A program made the position numbers and the translations under genes. DNA of 64,000 nucleotides from Silene conica. Lineage: Eukaryota > Streptophyta > Magnoliopsida > Caryophyllales > Caryophyllaceae. Numbering within the stretch: position 1 is the first letter of the stretch; each line of letters begins with the position of its first letter. The stretch spans positions 49,691,358 through 49,755,357 of the forward strand of contig CM055315.2 of assembly GCA_029255685.2 (NCBI GenBank), in the 5' to 3' direction. A model generated the notes under the pieces. It was not told the origin of the DNA, ran no database searches, and worked only from the letters and a program-made list of their open reading frames with translations. This document shows positions 23,333 through 35,577 of this stretch, in pieces.

Positions 23333-24936
23333 TGATACCCATCGTTGTGGGTGTCAAAGATAAGATTTATAAACCAAACTAAAACTATAGATAGTGATAG
23401 TAAGGGTCGAACCACAGAGAGACAAGGTTAATTATGTTTGCTAATTTTTAATCTATTAAGTAACAATAGAGAGGGGGTTTGATTGATTACTGCTAAGTCT
23501 AAAACAAATATAAAATAAAACAAATAAATAAAGATGAGAATAAACTATGATAAAAGAGATGCTAGGATGTTTGGGTAATAAATAGCTAAGATAATATAAA
23601 TCCTAAGTCAACATGTATTGCAGTCGCGTAAGGGGTGTAACAAATCCTTTAGGTCTATGCTACCTAATAGCTCCTTTCGGCCTATGCTATTAGTTCCTAG
23701 GTCTCACAATTATTGGGTGTCAACAATAAGGGTGATTCCTAAATTCTAGGTCACATACCTTTCAGTCTTAAGTAACCTAGCCGTCTTAAGAAGTAAACCG
23801 ATGCCCTTCCCATATCTCTCAATCTTGGGTAGGTCATTACTAACATCCTTCAAGTCTCCTTTTGGTCTCATTGTAGGTTATTATAGTCTACAAATTAAAG
23901 CGAAACAGAATTCAAACACGAGTCGGTCGACCGACCAACTACCCCGGTCGGCCGACCACCTGCCTGCAATACGTCGATTCAGAATTTATACTACCTTCGC
24001 ATATTTACTCCCTACATCCTAACATATGAAATTAGCTACTCATAACTATTGAAATAATAATAAAAATAGGAATAAACATGGAAGTTATAAAGAACATCCA
24101 TCTAAACATGCAATAATAATAAAGGCTTGGGATTCTAACTTAAACGTATGCAATAATCATAATCTAACAATAATAAAACAGAAATTAAGAGAGGAATTAC
24201 CGGAAATAAGGATTAAGGCGGAAAAGAAAAAGCTTTATTGATTAATGTTGAAAGATTGATGATGAAAAGTGTATAAAACTAAAGAAAAGTGTTTGATGAT
24301 TATGGAAAGATTAAAACTAAAACTAGATGTGAGATTTGATAGGTAAAACTGAATGAGTAACCCTCATCACGTAATTTAGCTTAAATAGGCGGAAATAAAG
24401 AGTTTTCTAATGACCTAAAAACTTTAATGGGCTTCGCGGAAACTTCTGGGTCTGCTCTGAGGTCGGTAGACCCAATTAGTAGGTCGGTCAACCTCCTGTC
24501 GGGACTGCAGCGCGCGTCGATCTTAAAACAGCTTCCATTTCTTCGTTACTCATTGTAATCAAGCGATTCTTGCGGCGTTGGAAAGATAAGAGGATAAGCT
24601 TTCACCTCCAACTGGAATCACTCCATTATCAGCTCTGGAACTCGAGATATAGCCATTTGAAACAGGCTGCAACATCGTGGATCGATTCTTTGCTTGTTTA
24701 AAGCCATCTACAGGCCTTGAAATGTGCGCTAGGCTTCGTTCCTTCTTATCCTTAGTCATGAAAAATCCCGAGGGCATAAATTTGGTATAAAATCGGTTCT
24801 TTTCCACATAAATTTGCAAAAGAGCATAAAAATACGAAGTAGACAATTGTTGGGAAATAAATGTTATAACATCGTAAATGAGCTCTAAAATGCGTGTGAA
24901 AACAGATGTAAAACATCATAAAATAGACACGCATCA
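23333..24936 (-). repeat. 5' LTR of element C
   Basis: 1604 bp, uninterrupted copy of the 3' LTR. Contains the two box pairs at 23921-23957 and 24461-24493; the second has lost symmetry by point changes (GGTCGGTAGACC, GGTCGGTCAACC). Confidence 0.93.
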
Positions 24937-25022
24937 CCCTTCCTAAGAAGATGAGATGCTTTCATCGAAGAATTAACACGGACACCCTTTTTAGGGCGAG
25001 TTCCCCTATAGGAAACACGAAC

Positions 25023-25811
25023 TCATGAAGAACTCCTCAAGCAGATTTTCTGGTCGCGACACTCGAAGCGAGCATGGTATCGCGATAACCAATCCATACC
25101 GAGGATAATGTCAAATTCCTCGAGAGGAAATCTCAGTAAGTCCGTTGGAAATGTGGCTTGACCAATAATAATCTGAACATCCTTATGGGACGAAGAGCAG
25201 GAAAACACGTCTCCGAAAGGTAAGGAAATGGAAGTCTCCTCAACCAATGAAGACTCAAGAGCTAAACAGTCTGCGAACTGAGTTGATATAAACGATAAAG
25301 AAGCCCTAATGTCAAACAAAATAAGACACTTAGCACCAAGTACAGAAAATATACCAGCCACAATATATGGATGAGCCTCAGCCTCAGCCCTAGTCATCAC
25401 GAAGATCTTCCCCTTCGGCTTTCCTCCTCTGGTCACTGCAGCAGCTGTGGCAGCCTTGCCAAGTGCGGTGTTCCTCTCAGGACACTCATAAGATCGATGC
25501 CCAAATCCATTACAGGTGAAACACTTATAGGCATTCTTGAAACAGTCAAAACCCAGATGAGATGGTTTACCACAACGGTGGCAAACACTAGAAGCTGTGT
25601 CGGTGTGAACAATGGTCTTAGCAACCGGAGCAGAGAACCTCTCAAACCGCTTCTTCTGAGAAGAAGGCGAAGAAGAAGATGGAACAAACGGTCTCTTCCC
25701 CTGGTAAACTGATCTCTGGTGAGAAGTAACACTGGAAGTAGCAGCTCGGGTCTCAGCATCTATGGCACGAATGGAACTCTCGGCCCAAATAGCATCATCA
25801 CATACCTCCAC
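25023..25811 (-). pseudogene. Element A nucleocapsid and protease
   Basis: Continuation of the A polyprotein. Two zinc knuckles, CHRCGKPSHLGFDC and CFTCNGFGHRSYEC, lie at about 25480-25575 and bind element RNA. The aspartic protease follows: the flap/body text EEFDIILGMDWLSRYHA is good, but the catalytic loop reads LFDIRASLSF where the family has Asp-Ser-Gly or Asp-Thr-Gly, so the protease is probably dead. The frame stops at 25023; the RT part lies beyond element C. Confidence 0.9.
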
Positions 25812-25874
25812 AAAAGAAGTCGAGTCACGACGAACCCTACTCTCGATGCGCGGTCCTTACTTCCCACGGTAGAA

Positions 25875-26417
25875 TTAAACTCTCTCAGCCTCATCTCTGA
25901 CAAACTTCGAAGCGAAATGTGCAAGCTGGTTAAATTTGTCGGTGTACTCCTGAACAGACATCTTACCCTGCTTCAAGTCCATGAACTCCTTAAGTCTCTG
26001 TGATCTAAGCTCCTTAGGATAAAACCTCGTCTCGAGCTTATCCTTAAAAGCCTCCCAATCGAACAAAGGATCAAGAATGAAAGTCGGTCCGACCAATGCC
26101 CACCATCTATCGGCCTCTAGGGTCAAAAAGTGAGTGGCTAGTCGCACTCTATCCTCTCTGCCAACCGAGTACATGGTAAAGCTCTTTTCCATCTCACGGA
26201 ACCACTCAGTAAGAGCTACCGGATCAACCTCGCCTCCATAAGTCTTCACGTGGCTCCTGGACATCTGGGACGCTATCCACGAGAAGCTACCAGGACGATT
26301 AGCCTCATTGCCTGGCGGTGGAGGAGGTGGAACAGTCTCTGCTTGCTGTCTCTGGTTCTCAAGCAACTGATGAAGTGCTTGCATTATAGTGTTCTCAGCA
26401 GCCGTGGTTCTCACCAT
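25875..26417 (-). pseudogene. Element A gag
   Basis: Capsid domain of a chromovirus: SFSWIASQMSRSHVKTYGG, TEWFREMEKSFTMY, RVRLATHFLTLEADRWW, FYPKELRSQRLKEFMDLKQG, SVQEYTDKFNQLAHFA. The Met start lies about 165 bp after the primer site. The ORF stops after DEAERV; the frame to the zinc knuckles at 25811 has further stops, so the polyprotein is broken here. The closest match in the window is the gag of element B. Confidence 0.92.
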
Positions 26418-26568
26418 CCTTCAAAAGAGAAAACAAGTGTTAACTTAGCAATTAGCATTCACAAATAGACTACAATATAAATCCTTAGATCTACCCATCT
26501 CTCATTCATTATTTGTTTATCTGGTCAAGTTAAGGTTGGGGTCACATGAGTGCGTCGGGAGCAATAAT

Positions 26569-26580
26569 GCTCTAATACCA
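26569..26580 (-). other. Primer-binding site of element A (tRNA-iMet)
   Basis: Minus strand TGGTATTAGAGC, one change from the initiator tRNA-Met complement TGGTATCAGAGC seen in elements B, F, E and copia-2. It lies 2 nt inside the 5' LTR boundary. Confidence 0.88.
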
Positions 26581-27311
26581 ACTGTAAAACCCCTCGCGAA
26601 AGCGGAAATATAAAATACACAAAGTACTAAAAATGCAGCGGAATTAAAACTTTTAAACATAAACATCATGCGAGGTGAATTAAAACTGAAACTGGAAACT
26701 GAAACTGATATAAACAAAATAGATAAGTATAACAGTTCTAAGTACGGAAAACCAAGTATATACAAAGCCTGGGATGGAACATCCCTACAGGCACCAAAAC
26801 ATGAAATGTATAAAAAACTAAGAGTCTAGCTAATCGATGAGGTGTAAGTCATATGGTGAAAGGATCATCACTCGCTACCTCTCAAGTGAACCCCGATCTA
26901 ACCTGCATGTACCTACATACATGAAAACATGTACGCCACAATCAGTGGGGAGTGACTAGAGTTCTCCCAGCCACCTTTTGTGACAACACGTAACAAGTAA
27001 AGCAAACAGAATACTCCAACACATACGAACATGTGAAGTATAACAATATCTCAATAACTGATCAACAACTATCATGCAATCACTAATGCACGGCTCTCAA
27101 CCAACTTCATAAATCGTTAGGAAGGAGAGCCGGTTTCCCTACTGGTTGCCCAGTCGGGGGGTCTTTCAATCCAATTATTTATGAAACCGATCAAAGAGTC
27201 ATCCAATGCCTTGGATGAACAAACTATAACTCAAGTAATATAAACATCAACTTCATCATGCATATCTGACACTGTACCAATCTCAAGGCAAGCAGATATA
27301 AATCAAACAAT

Positions 27312-27922
27312 AGCAATGGGTCCAGAGGTGAACTTAACACATAACCTGAATAGTAACACACTTTCACAATCAAGGACTCAGAGGCCAACTTAAGGCATAG
27401 ACCAAGGTAACAATGAACACTAGCAATGGGTCCAGAGGTGAACTTAACACATATCCCACTACCAAACAATGTCGGGTCCAGAGGTGAACTTAACACATAT
27501 CCCAACATGCAATTCAAGTAAAGGGTCTAGAGGTGAACTTAGCACATATCCCTAAACATACAATTCGAGTAAAGGATCTAGAGGTGAACTTAACACATAT
27601 CCCTAAACATCCACAAGCAAAGGGTCCAGAGGTGAACTTAACACATATCCCAATGCTACAAACAAGTATTGGGTCCAGAGGTGAGCTTAACACATATCCC
27701 AATACAAAGTTATCGCACACCGGGTCCAGAGGTGAACTTAACACATATCCCGTGTACGACAACCAATCACGTGTCAGGTCCAGAGTTGAACTTAACACAT
27801 ATCCTGACACGCCACAAGCAAAACACGTAATGGGTCCAGAGGTAAACTTAACACATATCCCATCACGCGACATACAAAACACGTAATGGGTCCAGAGGTG
27901 AACTTAACACATATCCCATCAC
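27312..27922 (-). repeat. Stem-loop minisatellite array in A 5' LTR
   Basis: Same unit order as 1797-2405 with scattered substitutions (for example GGATCTAGAGG and GTCCAGAGTTG). The unit number appears equal in the two LTRs. Reading frames across it are artefacts. Confidence 0.85.
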
Positions 27923-28307
27923 GCGACATACAACTCAACCATTAACAACCAAAGATAGGAACTAACATATAGCTCAAACTTCTTAAACCACTAAACAACA
28001 CTTAATTGATCCCGGGAACTAAGATGAGGGAGAGCCGGTTTCCCTTTCGGTTACCCGACCGGGGGTCTCTATCCTCACTCCATTCCCGAACCCAATATAG
28101 TGTCGCCCATCCTCCGGAGACCTCAAATACATATCAAAGATACAAGGAACGAGTTTCAATCAAAACCGAACAAGCCTTTGAAAGTTATAAACAAAACAAT
28201 GGGAACAGGGGCTCTCAGCCGGTCCCAGACCGTCTGCCGGTCCACCGGCTGGGAGTCCCTTCCCATGCCCAATCAATCGGCTGAAAAACAAGAGAAGAGG
28301 CTCTCAG

Positions 28308-29210
28308 TCACTTAATTTTTTTGGTAGAATAAACTCTTTGAAGTCTTGGGGAAAGAGGAAGGTAAATTAATTGGTTCTCTGCTATTGGTTTCTTACACTT
28401 TTGACCCCTTCTATTACTCTTGTTGCTTTTTTTAGGTTTCAAAACAACTTCTCCATCACTTGTCTGAAATTTATCCCTTCCACATTTTTTGCACTTGTCA
28501 AGCAACGCATCATCTTTCCAAAAGAGCATACATCCTTCGGGACATGCGTCAATCTTTTGATGCGGTAACTGAAGTCCTTTAACTACTTTTTTTGTATTGT
28601 AGAAACTTCGAGTCATGACATTATCTTCGGGGATAGCATCCTCAAGCAGAGAAGCAATACCATCAACGATATTAAATGACATATTATTCTCACACTTCAA
28701 GGTTACTATCCTAGAGGCCGCTTGTAATAATGACATTCTGCTCCCTTCGTATAAAGGTTGTTCCGCAGCTTTTAACATGTCAAAAAAAGCCTTTGCTTGG
28801 GGATTTGGAGGTTGTTCTTCATTCATAGCTCGATGGTCGTCATCATTGAGAACATTGTACTCCAAGGCATCAACAATCATATCTCTATATGGGTTCTCAT
28901 CAAGTTGTTGGATGTGAGGTTGGATGTGAGGTTGTTCGTGAATTGGAGAATATACTTCTCCATGAGAAATCCAATTATAATAATTTGGACAAAACCCGTT
29001 TGTATAGAGATGTTCTTGTACCTCAAGGACAATTGCGTATTTCATGTTTTTACATTTGTTACAAGGACACCTAAGTTGATTTTCTACCTAGTTATATTCA
29101 TCTTGTTGCTTAGCAAATTCGATAAACTCAGCAACACCCTCTATAAACCTAGCATTAGGACGTTTTTTCTTAATAACAACCCTTCCATCATACATCCATG
29201 AACGTTCCAA
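28308..29210 (-). pseudogene. TNP2-like CACTA transposase, N-terminal part
   Basis: The N-terminal Transpos_assoc-like region (RSWMYDGRVVI, RCPCNKCKN, YTNGFCPNYYNWISHGE) is followed by the start of the TNP2 domain (ACPEGCMLFWKDDALLDKCKKCGRDKF, given here as a range 28480-28560; then LPLSPRLQRVYSTKK). A TAG at 29088-29090 breaks the frame. The expected start reads TTG (29210) instead of ATG. Coding ends at 28308 against the LTR, in front of the catalytic DDE region, which is lost. Confidence 0.87.
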
Positions 29211-29387
29211 TCTCTTTATTTTAATCTAAACATAAATTCATAAACAAAAAAACTTTCAACAACCTTGCTCAATTGTAAGATAATAATAACTTATATATCA
29301 AAAATCCCCATTTTTTATAAATCATAACAATTACAAGCATAACGACATAAATAAAACAAACTTATAACAACATCGTCTTAATCAACA

Positions 29388-29600
29388 TAATACAACATTA
29401 ATAAAAATTCCCCAATAAATTTACAACATTAATAAAAATTCTCCAATTAATTTACAACATTAATCAAAAAAACCCCAATTAATTTACAACATTAATCAAA
29501 AAACCCCAATTAATTAACAACATTAATAAAAAAACCCCAAATAATTAACAACATTAATCAACATAGTACAACATTAATCAAAAATCCCCAATTTTCAACT
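29388..29600. repeat. AT-rich tandem repeat in CACTA fragment
   Basis: About six or seven units of 33-36 bp based on ACATTAATCAAAAAACCCC then AATTAATTTACA. Lies upstream of the transposase start. The flanking stretches 29211-29387 and 29601-29880 are AT-rich with no gene seen; 29890-30005 is GGT-rich with a duplicated GGGGTCGCCGGAGGTGG. Confidence 0.8.
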
Positions 29601-30088
29601 TTTATAAACCCTAACCCATAATTTAAAAAAATTAAGTAAAATTACAAACATAAAATCATTAATAAGGCAACCAACATTAATCATATCAACCCTAACCCTT
29701 CATTTCATATGAACCCTAACCCCCAATTTCACCAATTATCATCCTAATTGGCTCTATAACTTAATTAACTACAACCTAATAAGCTAAATTGATCTTAATT
29801 GGCTACTACATCACTAAATCTACAAAACAAAACAAAAATCAAACTAAAAATCGAAATTAAACTAAGAAAAATACAAACCTTCAATTAAATAAAGGTTTTC
29901 GTAGGTGGTGGTGACGGCTGCTGTGGTGGCCGGTGGTGGTGGCAGATGGGGTCGCCGGAGGTGGTGGTGGTGGCTGATGGGGTCGCCGGAGGTGGTGGGT
30001 GGTCACGGAAGAAGGAGGGACGAAGGTTTTCGCCTTTTTTTTTTAAATTGATATCGCGTAATGAGGTTTAATGGGTCTGTTCTGATTT

Positions 30089-30389
30089 ATTTGTTAAAAA
30101 AATTGGCGACTGACACTTACATTTTGGCGACTGAACCATTTCAGTCGCCAAATTGGCGACTACGAAACCTATTTGGCGACTGTCTTTTCAGTCGCCATTT
30201 TTTGGCGCCAATTTTGGCGACTGAAAACAGTCGCCAATCCTTTCCTTGAGTCGCTTTTTTTTGTCGGTGGTGAAAAAGTTTGGGAAAAATGATAGTCGCC
30301 AAATTGGCGCCTGTTTTCAGTCGCCATTTTGGCGACTGCAGTGTTCAGTCGCCAATTGTCCGTCGCCTGTTTTGTTTTTTCTTGTAGTG
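30089..30389 (-). promoter_or_regulatory. Subterminal repeats and terminal repeat of the CACTA element
   Basis: At least ten copies of TTGGCGACTG or its inverse CAGTCGCCAA in both orientations within 270 bp of the terminus. In En/Spm such subterminal motifs bind the TNPA-type protein; the same role is inferred here. Ends with the TIR at 30375-30389. Confidence 0.82.
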
Positions 30390-31628
30390 GTGGACCGTCC
30401 GCCGGCCAGCCGGCTGGGAGTCCCTTCCCCAAAGCCAAACTTCAAACTTACAACACGAGGAGTGACTCTCAGCCGGTGTACCTGCTGCCGGCCTGCCGGC
30501 TGGGAGTCACTTCCCATGCTATTTTCAAAACCTGAAAACCACGATAAGGATCCTGAGCCGGTCGACCGGCGGCCGACTGACCGGCTCAGAAACCTTTCTC
30601 AAATTTCTGAAAAATCAAAATTCCAACACAGTGACTCTGAGCCGGCCGACCGGCTGCCGGTCAGCCTGCCGGCTCAGAGGCCGCTGTACGCAAAATCAAT
30701 AATTCTCTAACAAATGCAATTCAACTCAAATCGATCCCAAACCTCTAAATTAACAACAATAATGTTTACCCATTATCACAAATCAACCAATAACACTATC
30801 TATCAGCAATTAAACCACAAAACAATCCTCAAAACGATTATTAAATGTATCCGTCGCAAGCATGAAATTTCTGAAAATAACTTAAAAGCATGTGAAACAT
30901 CAACAAGGCATGTAAACATTATATACACACACTCCTAGCATGATTCTAAGTCCATTGATCATAAACCTCAAACAAAAAATCAGAAACAATAACAAGAACA
31001 CAACAAAACTTGCTATTTTAACAAAAAGGCCGAGTTACTCATAATCGTCACCTTAAATGCAATCCCAGACAAAGCTCCTCCTCTATGATGAAGCTATCCA
31101 CGTCCGGGTCCTCTAAGCCTTCACCTACATCACGAAAAACGAGTTTAAGGGATCAAAAGACGATTTTAGGAAAAACAGCCTATTTTTCGAAATAAGGGAA
31201 ATGAAAATCGGAAGTGACGGATGGCTTGCAAATTCGATGAGGATTCCGAAAATGATATTATTACCTCGATTCGGTGAATGGATGATGAAGAAAGGAGGAA
31301 AAGAAGATGAAGATTATGGAGGTTTTAGAGAAAAGAGTTTACAGTGTTCTATTATTTGAGATGGTGATTATGTCGACAAACAAGGGTCTATGAGGGTTTA
31401 TGAGTTGTCCTTTCCGTTTAAAAGAAAACGGACTTGGATAACACAAATGGGTTTTTAAGATACGAACTTAAGTTACCAAGTTTGTATTCGTCTTAAGGAC
31501 TTAAGGTTCTTAAGACGGATCTTACTATTTACTAAAATATTTTCCGATAAATTATTAAAATATTATTTTATTACTAGAAAATAATTAAAACCTTTAAAAT
31601 ATGTTTTATAAAAATACGGGCTGTTACA

Positions 31629-31885
31629 CCGGCTTCCATGACAAAGTCGCTATGGGCGCGAACTTCGTTAGCTCTAGCTCCAGTTCCTGGGTGTGCCGGA
31701 ATGGGCTCAGTTAAGTACTTGAGCTTTCCGTCAGCAATGGCAGCATTCCGTAGTGCTGCCTCCCAGTCAGAGAAGTTTGACCCATCATTCCTCAGTCTAG
31801 TAGACTGATTCATGGAGTCCATGAAGGCTTTTAGCCAGGATTCACGTGCTAGCTTGGCACTTGGCATTGGCTCTTCACCAGCCAT
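31629..31885 (-). pseudogene. Copia-1 gag, proximal piece
   Basis: Starts MAGEEPMPSAKLARES at 31885, nearly identical to copia-2 gag, and is cut after FVMEAG by element A. It continues at 1065. Between the two copies of the target bases the frame would be preserved. Confidence 0.92.
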
Positions 31886-33685
31886 TAGATATACAGTAGT
31901 TTAAATGAACGTGTTCTACACTAAAAAAGAAGATAAAACAAAACCATATAAGCAACTCATCGTTGTGATTTAAGTCTATTTTAAATTGTATTTAAACTCG
32001 TAGACTTATGCATTTATATAATTGATCTCCCTCAAGAATTATATAAACGATCCCAAGACTCAATTTCCGTATATTGATAAGCCCACAGCTTGGCTAATTC
32101 CACCGTTGGAACTCTTGGTCGATAGATTTCCGTAAATCCTATCTATTAGTCTATCACAGTCGCTAGATAGTATCGAGTGACCACGATGTTGAGATAAAAA
32201 AAATCATATGTTCCCACTTACCCGACGTAGAAGGGGTCATATTATGCCTACCGACGAAGAAGGGATTCATGGGAGTTTGATTTATAAAGACTAGTCTCAA
32301 TTTTAGGTTATACGAGGAAGACCCCATCAACTTATATTTATCCATTTTAAGTGAACTAATATCTTGCATATACGAGAATGAATGAAATAAAGTGATGGCT
32401 TTGCATTTGACATGTGACATCTGTATGGTCACAGAAAACTAACGCGTAACCTCTACATGAGTCAGTTTTCAGGCATGTTATAGGTGGTTTCGTTTTAGGC
32501 GGAATATGATGCAAGCTATTATCGATGAAAGCATAAAATAAATGTGATAAACGTAAATAAAAGTCCTAGTGTGGCCTATCCTACCAAAATAAACATAAAA
32601 ACAACTTTGGAATCCACCGTTGGACCCTAGAAGCTTGTCTTGATGTTCCATCTTGGTCCTTGCAGCGGGAGTGAGCATCCGGTCTCCGTCTTTGGTCTTC
32701 ACAAAATTATTAATTTAAATTACAAATATAACCCTATATACATTCTAATTTAAATAAAAAAGTAATTACATGGCAAAAACCCAAAACGGAGATTCAAGAT
32801 CTTAAAATTACAAACAAGATTGTGTTCCATCATTACGGTAACACAATCTACTAAGGCCACACTAAGTTACAACCGTTTGCAAAATTAAATACGTTATAGA
32901 AAGCATTCAAAAGGCATTCAACAAGACGATAAATAAAATGCATCAACTAAAATTAAAATTCATTCATGACATAAGACTGTTATTATGATTAACAAATTTT
33001 ACCAAACCACCTTTACGGGATTAAAATTATGTGATTATACCGTTTTAACCACTTTAATTTTAACAAGTTTATAATCCATTATCTTAAACCGTTTTAAAAT
33101 AATATGTATCATGCGAGAGTGAACCGTTTCACAAAAATAATATACTATTTCCGTATACAGCATATTACTTTTGGCCAAGGGAAAATAAAAACAAGTTATT
33201 TTCGGAAAAATAAAACGACTGGTACAGGGTAGAGGTCGACCGACCTCAACATGGGGTCCACCGACCTTCTGACAGAAAAAAAATTTCCTGTAACAGCAGA
33301 GTGGTCGACCGACCTATTAAACAGGTCGACCGACCACAAAACACGAAATCGAGTTTCTGAAAACGCGAAATTGCTGCACTTTCAATCAAAACAAGTTTTT
33401 ACCTTTGATTCAAAACGTGTAAATCAAAATAAACAGCAACAAGGGTTCACATATTTTCAAGAATCTCGATTAATTAACAATATGTAAACAGGAATCGAAA
33501 ACAAGATCGATTACACAAAGTAGAAACTGCCGAAAAACAGAAACCCTACGCGGGAGGTGGTTGACCGACCACAATAATGGGTCGACCGACCCACACGGCA
33601 GACAGAAACTATTTTCAAATATTTTAAATTAAAACTTATGAAAAACACAAAAGTAAAATTTCGTGGCCTTGGCTCTAATACCACT
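31886..33685 (-). other. Copia-1 leader and primer site
   Basis: Homologous to 6852-8520. The primer site (TGGTATTAGAGCC on the minus strand) is at 33671-33684. Paired GGTCGRYCGACC boxes lie at 33233-33266, 33302-33336 and 33557-33591, at positions equivalent to those of copia-2 though their exact bases differ. No supported gene. Confidence 0.85.
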
Positions 33686-34673
33686 TGTGGGGAATAAAGC
33701 ATGTATTCGCCCTAAACTTGAAGGATTATAACGAATTTTACAGTTGTGAATATAGTCATAAGATTAATAAAAACATGAAAAAGAATACAACCTTGAGTCC
33801 TTGCGCAAAAGGCCTAAGAACAGGAATTAAAGTAAATTCCCTCCTATAACTTGCACCCAAGACTTTGTTTAAGACGATGTCGCGTGTGCTAGAAAGGCTC
33901 TCCAATTGCCTTGCAATATGGGGAGAGTTTTGTGAGGTTTTGATGTGAGATCTGAGTTTTGGGAAAAGAATGTTCTCAAAACCCTAATTCTTGAGATTAT
34001 GAATTAACCAGTAGCCACATAAGGAGAACAACTCTTCTTATTAATACTACATGGTCGGCCGAACGGGTCTTGGGTAAGAGTGGGCTTTTTCCACTCTTAC
34101 TTTATTCCCTTGCGTGATTCGACCCGATTTGCTGAATATTATTCGCGGGTTTTATTTATAAATCGCATACATGTTATCAGATATTAATGCAGTCGCTGTA
34201 TTAATAATGGTCTGATAAAACTTCGATATTATATAATTACCTAAATTAATATAACTGTTTATATTAATACGCGAATACAATATTTAATTAAATATAACCG
34301 TTTATATTTAATTTACGAATTAATCATGTAATCCGTATTAGCTAAAATTATTTAATCTGTATTAAATAATAATCTCAACATCTTATTGACTAATTTAATA
34401 GTCAATACCTCTGACTAACTGTTTAGTCGTATCCGGCATAAATGTGACTGTATTTTCATACCTTCACATCTCTCAAACGTGTCCTATAGGTGTGACGTAT
34501 AGGGACCAGTTGATCACCGCCATCCGTATGACAATAACTTCAAACTTATCTAGCAAGCCAACCGTTATTGATAAACGTGGATCAACTGATAATAATACTG
34601 AAGTATGCCCTTGTGATCCTTTAAGAGATTTAGTAAGTCATTGTACTAACTGTCAAGGACACCAGCCCCAACA
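33686..34673 (-). repeat. 5' LTR of copia-1
   Basis: 988 bp, minus strand from TGTTGGGGCTGG to TCCCCACA. Clearly more diverged from the copia-2 LTRs than those are from each other. TATA-like site at 34153-34160. The 3' LTR lies left of the window. Confidence 0.92.
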
Positions 34674-34887
34674 ATACATGCTTGTTGTCAAATTTCAGAA
34701 AATTTTGTGCTTGCGACGGATGCAAACTATAATCTTATTGAGGCTTATTTGTGAGATTTAATGGTTGTATTGGATGTATTTGATGATTTCATATGCTGGG
34801 TAAACATTTGATGTTGCGATTTTAGAAGTCTTGAATCGATTAGAGGAGTTTTGTATATTGTGGAGAAATGCGTTTTTGCGTACAGCG

Positions 34888-35286
34888 GACTCTGAGCCGG
34901 TAGGCTGACCGGCAGCCGGTCGGCCGGCTCAGAGTCGGGGTGTTCATTGTTTCGATAGTTCAGAATTTAAGGGAAATGGTCCTTAGCCGGTAGGTCGGCC
35001 GCCGGTCGACCGGCTCAGGATACCTATTGTGTGTGTTGGAAAATTTGCAAAAGGCTTGGGAAGTGACTCCCAGCCGGCAGGCCGGCAGCCGGTCCACCGG
35101 CTGAGAGTCACTCCTTATGTTTTGGATTTGTTAAAGATTGGTTATGGGAAGGGACTCCCAGCCGGCTGGCCGGCGGACGTTCCACCGGCTGAGAGCTTCT
35201 TCTCATTCATTTCTGATTTGTAAAGGCTTAGGGGAAGGGACCCCAAGCCGGTTGGCCGGCAGACGGTCTGGGACCGGCTGAGAGCC
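34888..35286. repeat. Five tandem GC-rich hairpins in B 5' LTR
   Basis: About 34888-34936, 34979-35021, 35063-35112, 35153-35197 and 35238-35286. The first has perfect 13-bp outer arms GACTCTGAGCCGG/CCGGCTCAGAGTC enclosing an inner GACCGG-CAG-CCGGTC hairpin. Same order as in element A when read on the element strand. Confidence 0.88.
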
Positions 35287-35577
35287 CCTGTTTCCATTGT
35301 TTTTCTTATAACTTTCAAACGGTTATTCGGTTTTGTTTGAGATTCGTTCCGTGTACCTTTGATGTGTGTTTGAGCTCCCCGGAGGATGGGCGACACTATA
35401 TTGGGTTTGGGAATGGAGAGAGGATAGAGACCCCCCGGTCGGGTAACCGAAAGGGAAACCGGCGCTCCCTCAACTTAGTTACCGGGATCAATTAAGTGTT
35501 GATTAGAAGTATAAGAGAGTAGAACTATAGATTAGTTTCTATATTTGGATGATACTGTATTGATGCGTATTAAGGTA

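Larger units (their letters stand above)
15607..24936 (-). mobile_element. Element C: gag-only Tat/Athila-like retrotransposon
   Basis: 9330 bp between CCCTT duplications (15602-15606, 24937-24941). The two 1604-bp LTRs run on the minus strand from TGATGCGTGTC to GGGTATCA; the 3' LTR is split by solo LTR G. It has a tRNA-Asp primer site, one gag gene, no recognisable protease, RT or integrase, a long 3' region and a polypurine tract. It must use enzymes of another element. Elements of this form have been called TR-GAG. Related to element D. Confidence 0.92.
28308..30389 (-). mobile_element. CACTA (En/Spm) transposon fragment
   Basis: The right end, TTTTTTCTTGTAGTG (30375-30389), is the inverse of the CACTACAAGAAAA terminus of plant CACTA elements. 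The next bases, GTG (30390-30392), would be the 3-bp duplication; the uninterrupted LTR has CCG-GTG-GACC at 2793. The left end has no CACTA terminus: LTR sequence stops at 28307 and transposase coding begins at once, so a deletion removed the left terminus, most of the transposase gene and about three LTR bases. It is immobile by itself. Confidence 0.88.
1066..31628 (-). mobile_element. Element A: Tekay/Del-type Ty3/gypsy retrotransposon, multiply interrupted
   Basis: A complete but heavily interrupted chromovirus on the minus strand. Its LTRs are 1066-4033 (3') and 26583-31628 (5', enlarged by a CACTA fragment). The flanking 5-bp duplication is CCCGC (1061-1065) and CCGGC (31629-31633), with one mismatch; the copia-1 reading frame continues exactly across it. 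Order on the minus strand: 5' LTR, tRNA-iMet primer site, gag, zinc knuckles, protease, RT, RNase H, integrase with chromodomain-like tail, polypurine tract, 3' LTR. Copia-2, element C and a CACTA fragment are inserted in it. Several in-frame stops and a degenerate protease site show it is defective. Confidence 0.93.
26583..31628 (-). repeat. 5' LTR of element A, interrupted by a CACTA fragment
   Basis: Parts 26583-28307 and 30390-31628 correspond to 1066-4033. The stem-loop array is at 27312-27922 and its bracketing boxes at about 27121-27170 and 28028-28075. GC-rich hairpins lie at 28207-28256, 30462-30511, 30551-30590 and 30631-30680; the second hairpin is split by the CACTA fragment. Confidence 0.92.
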
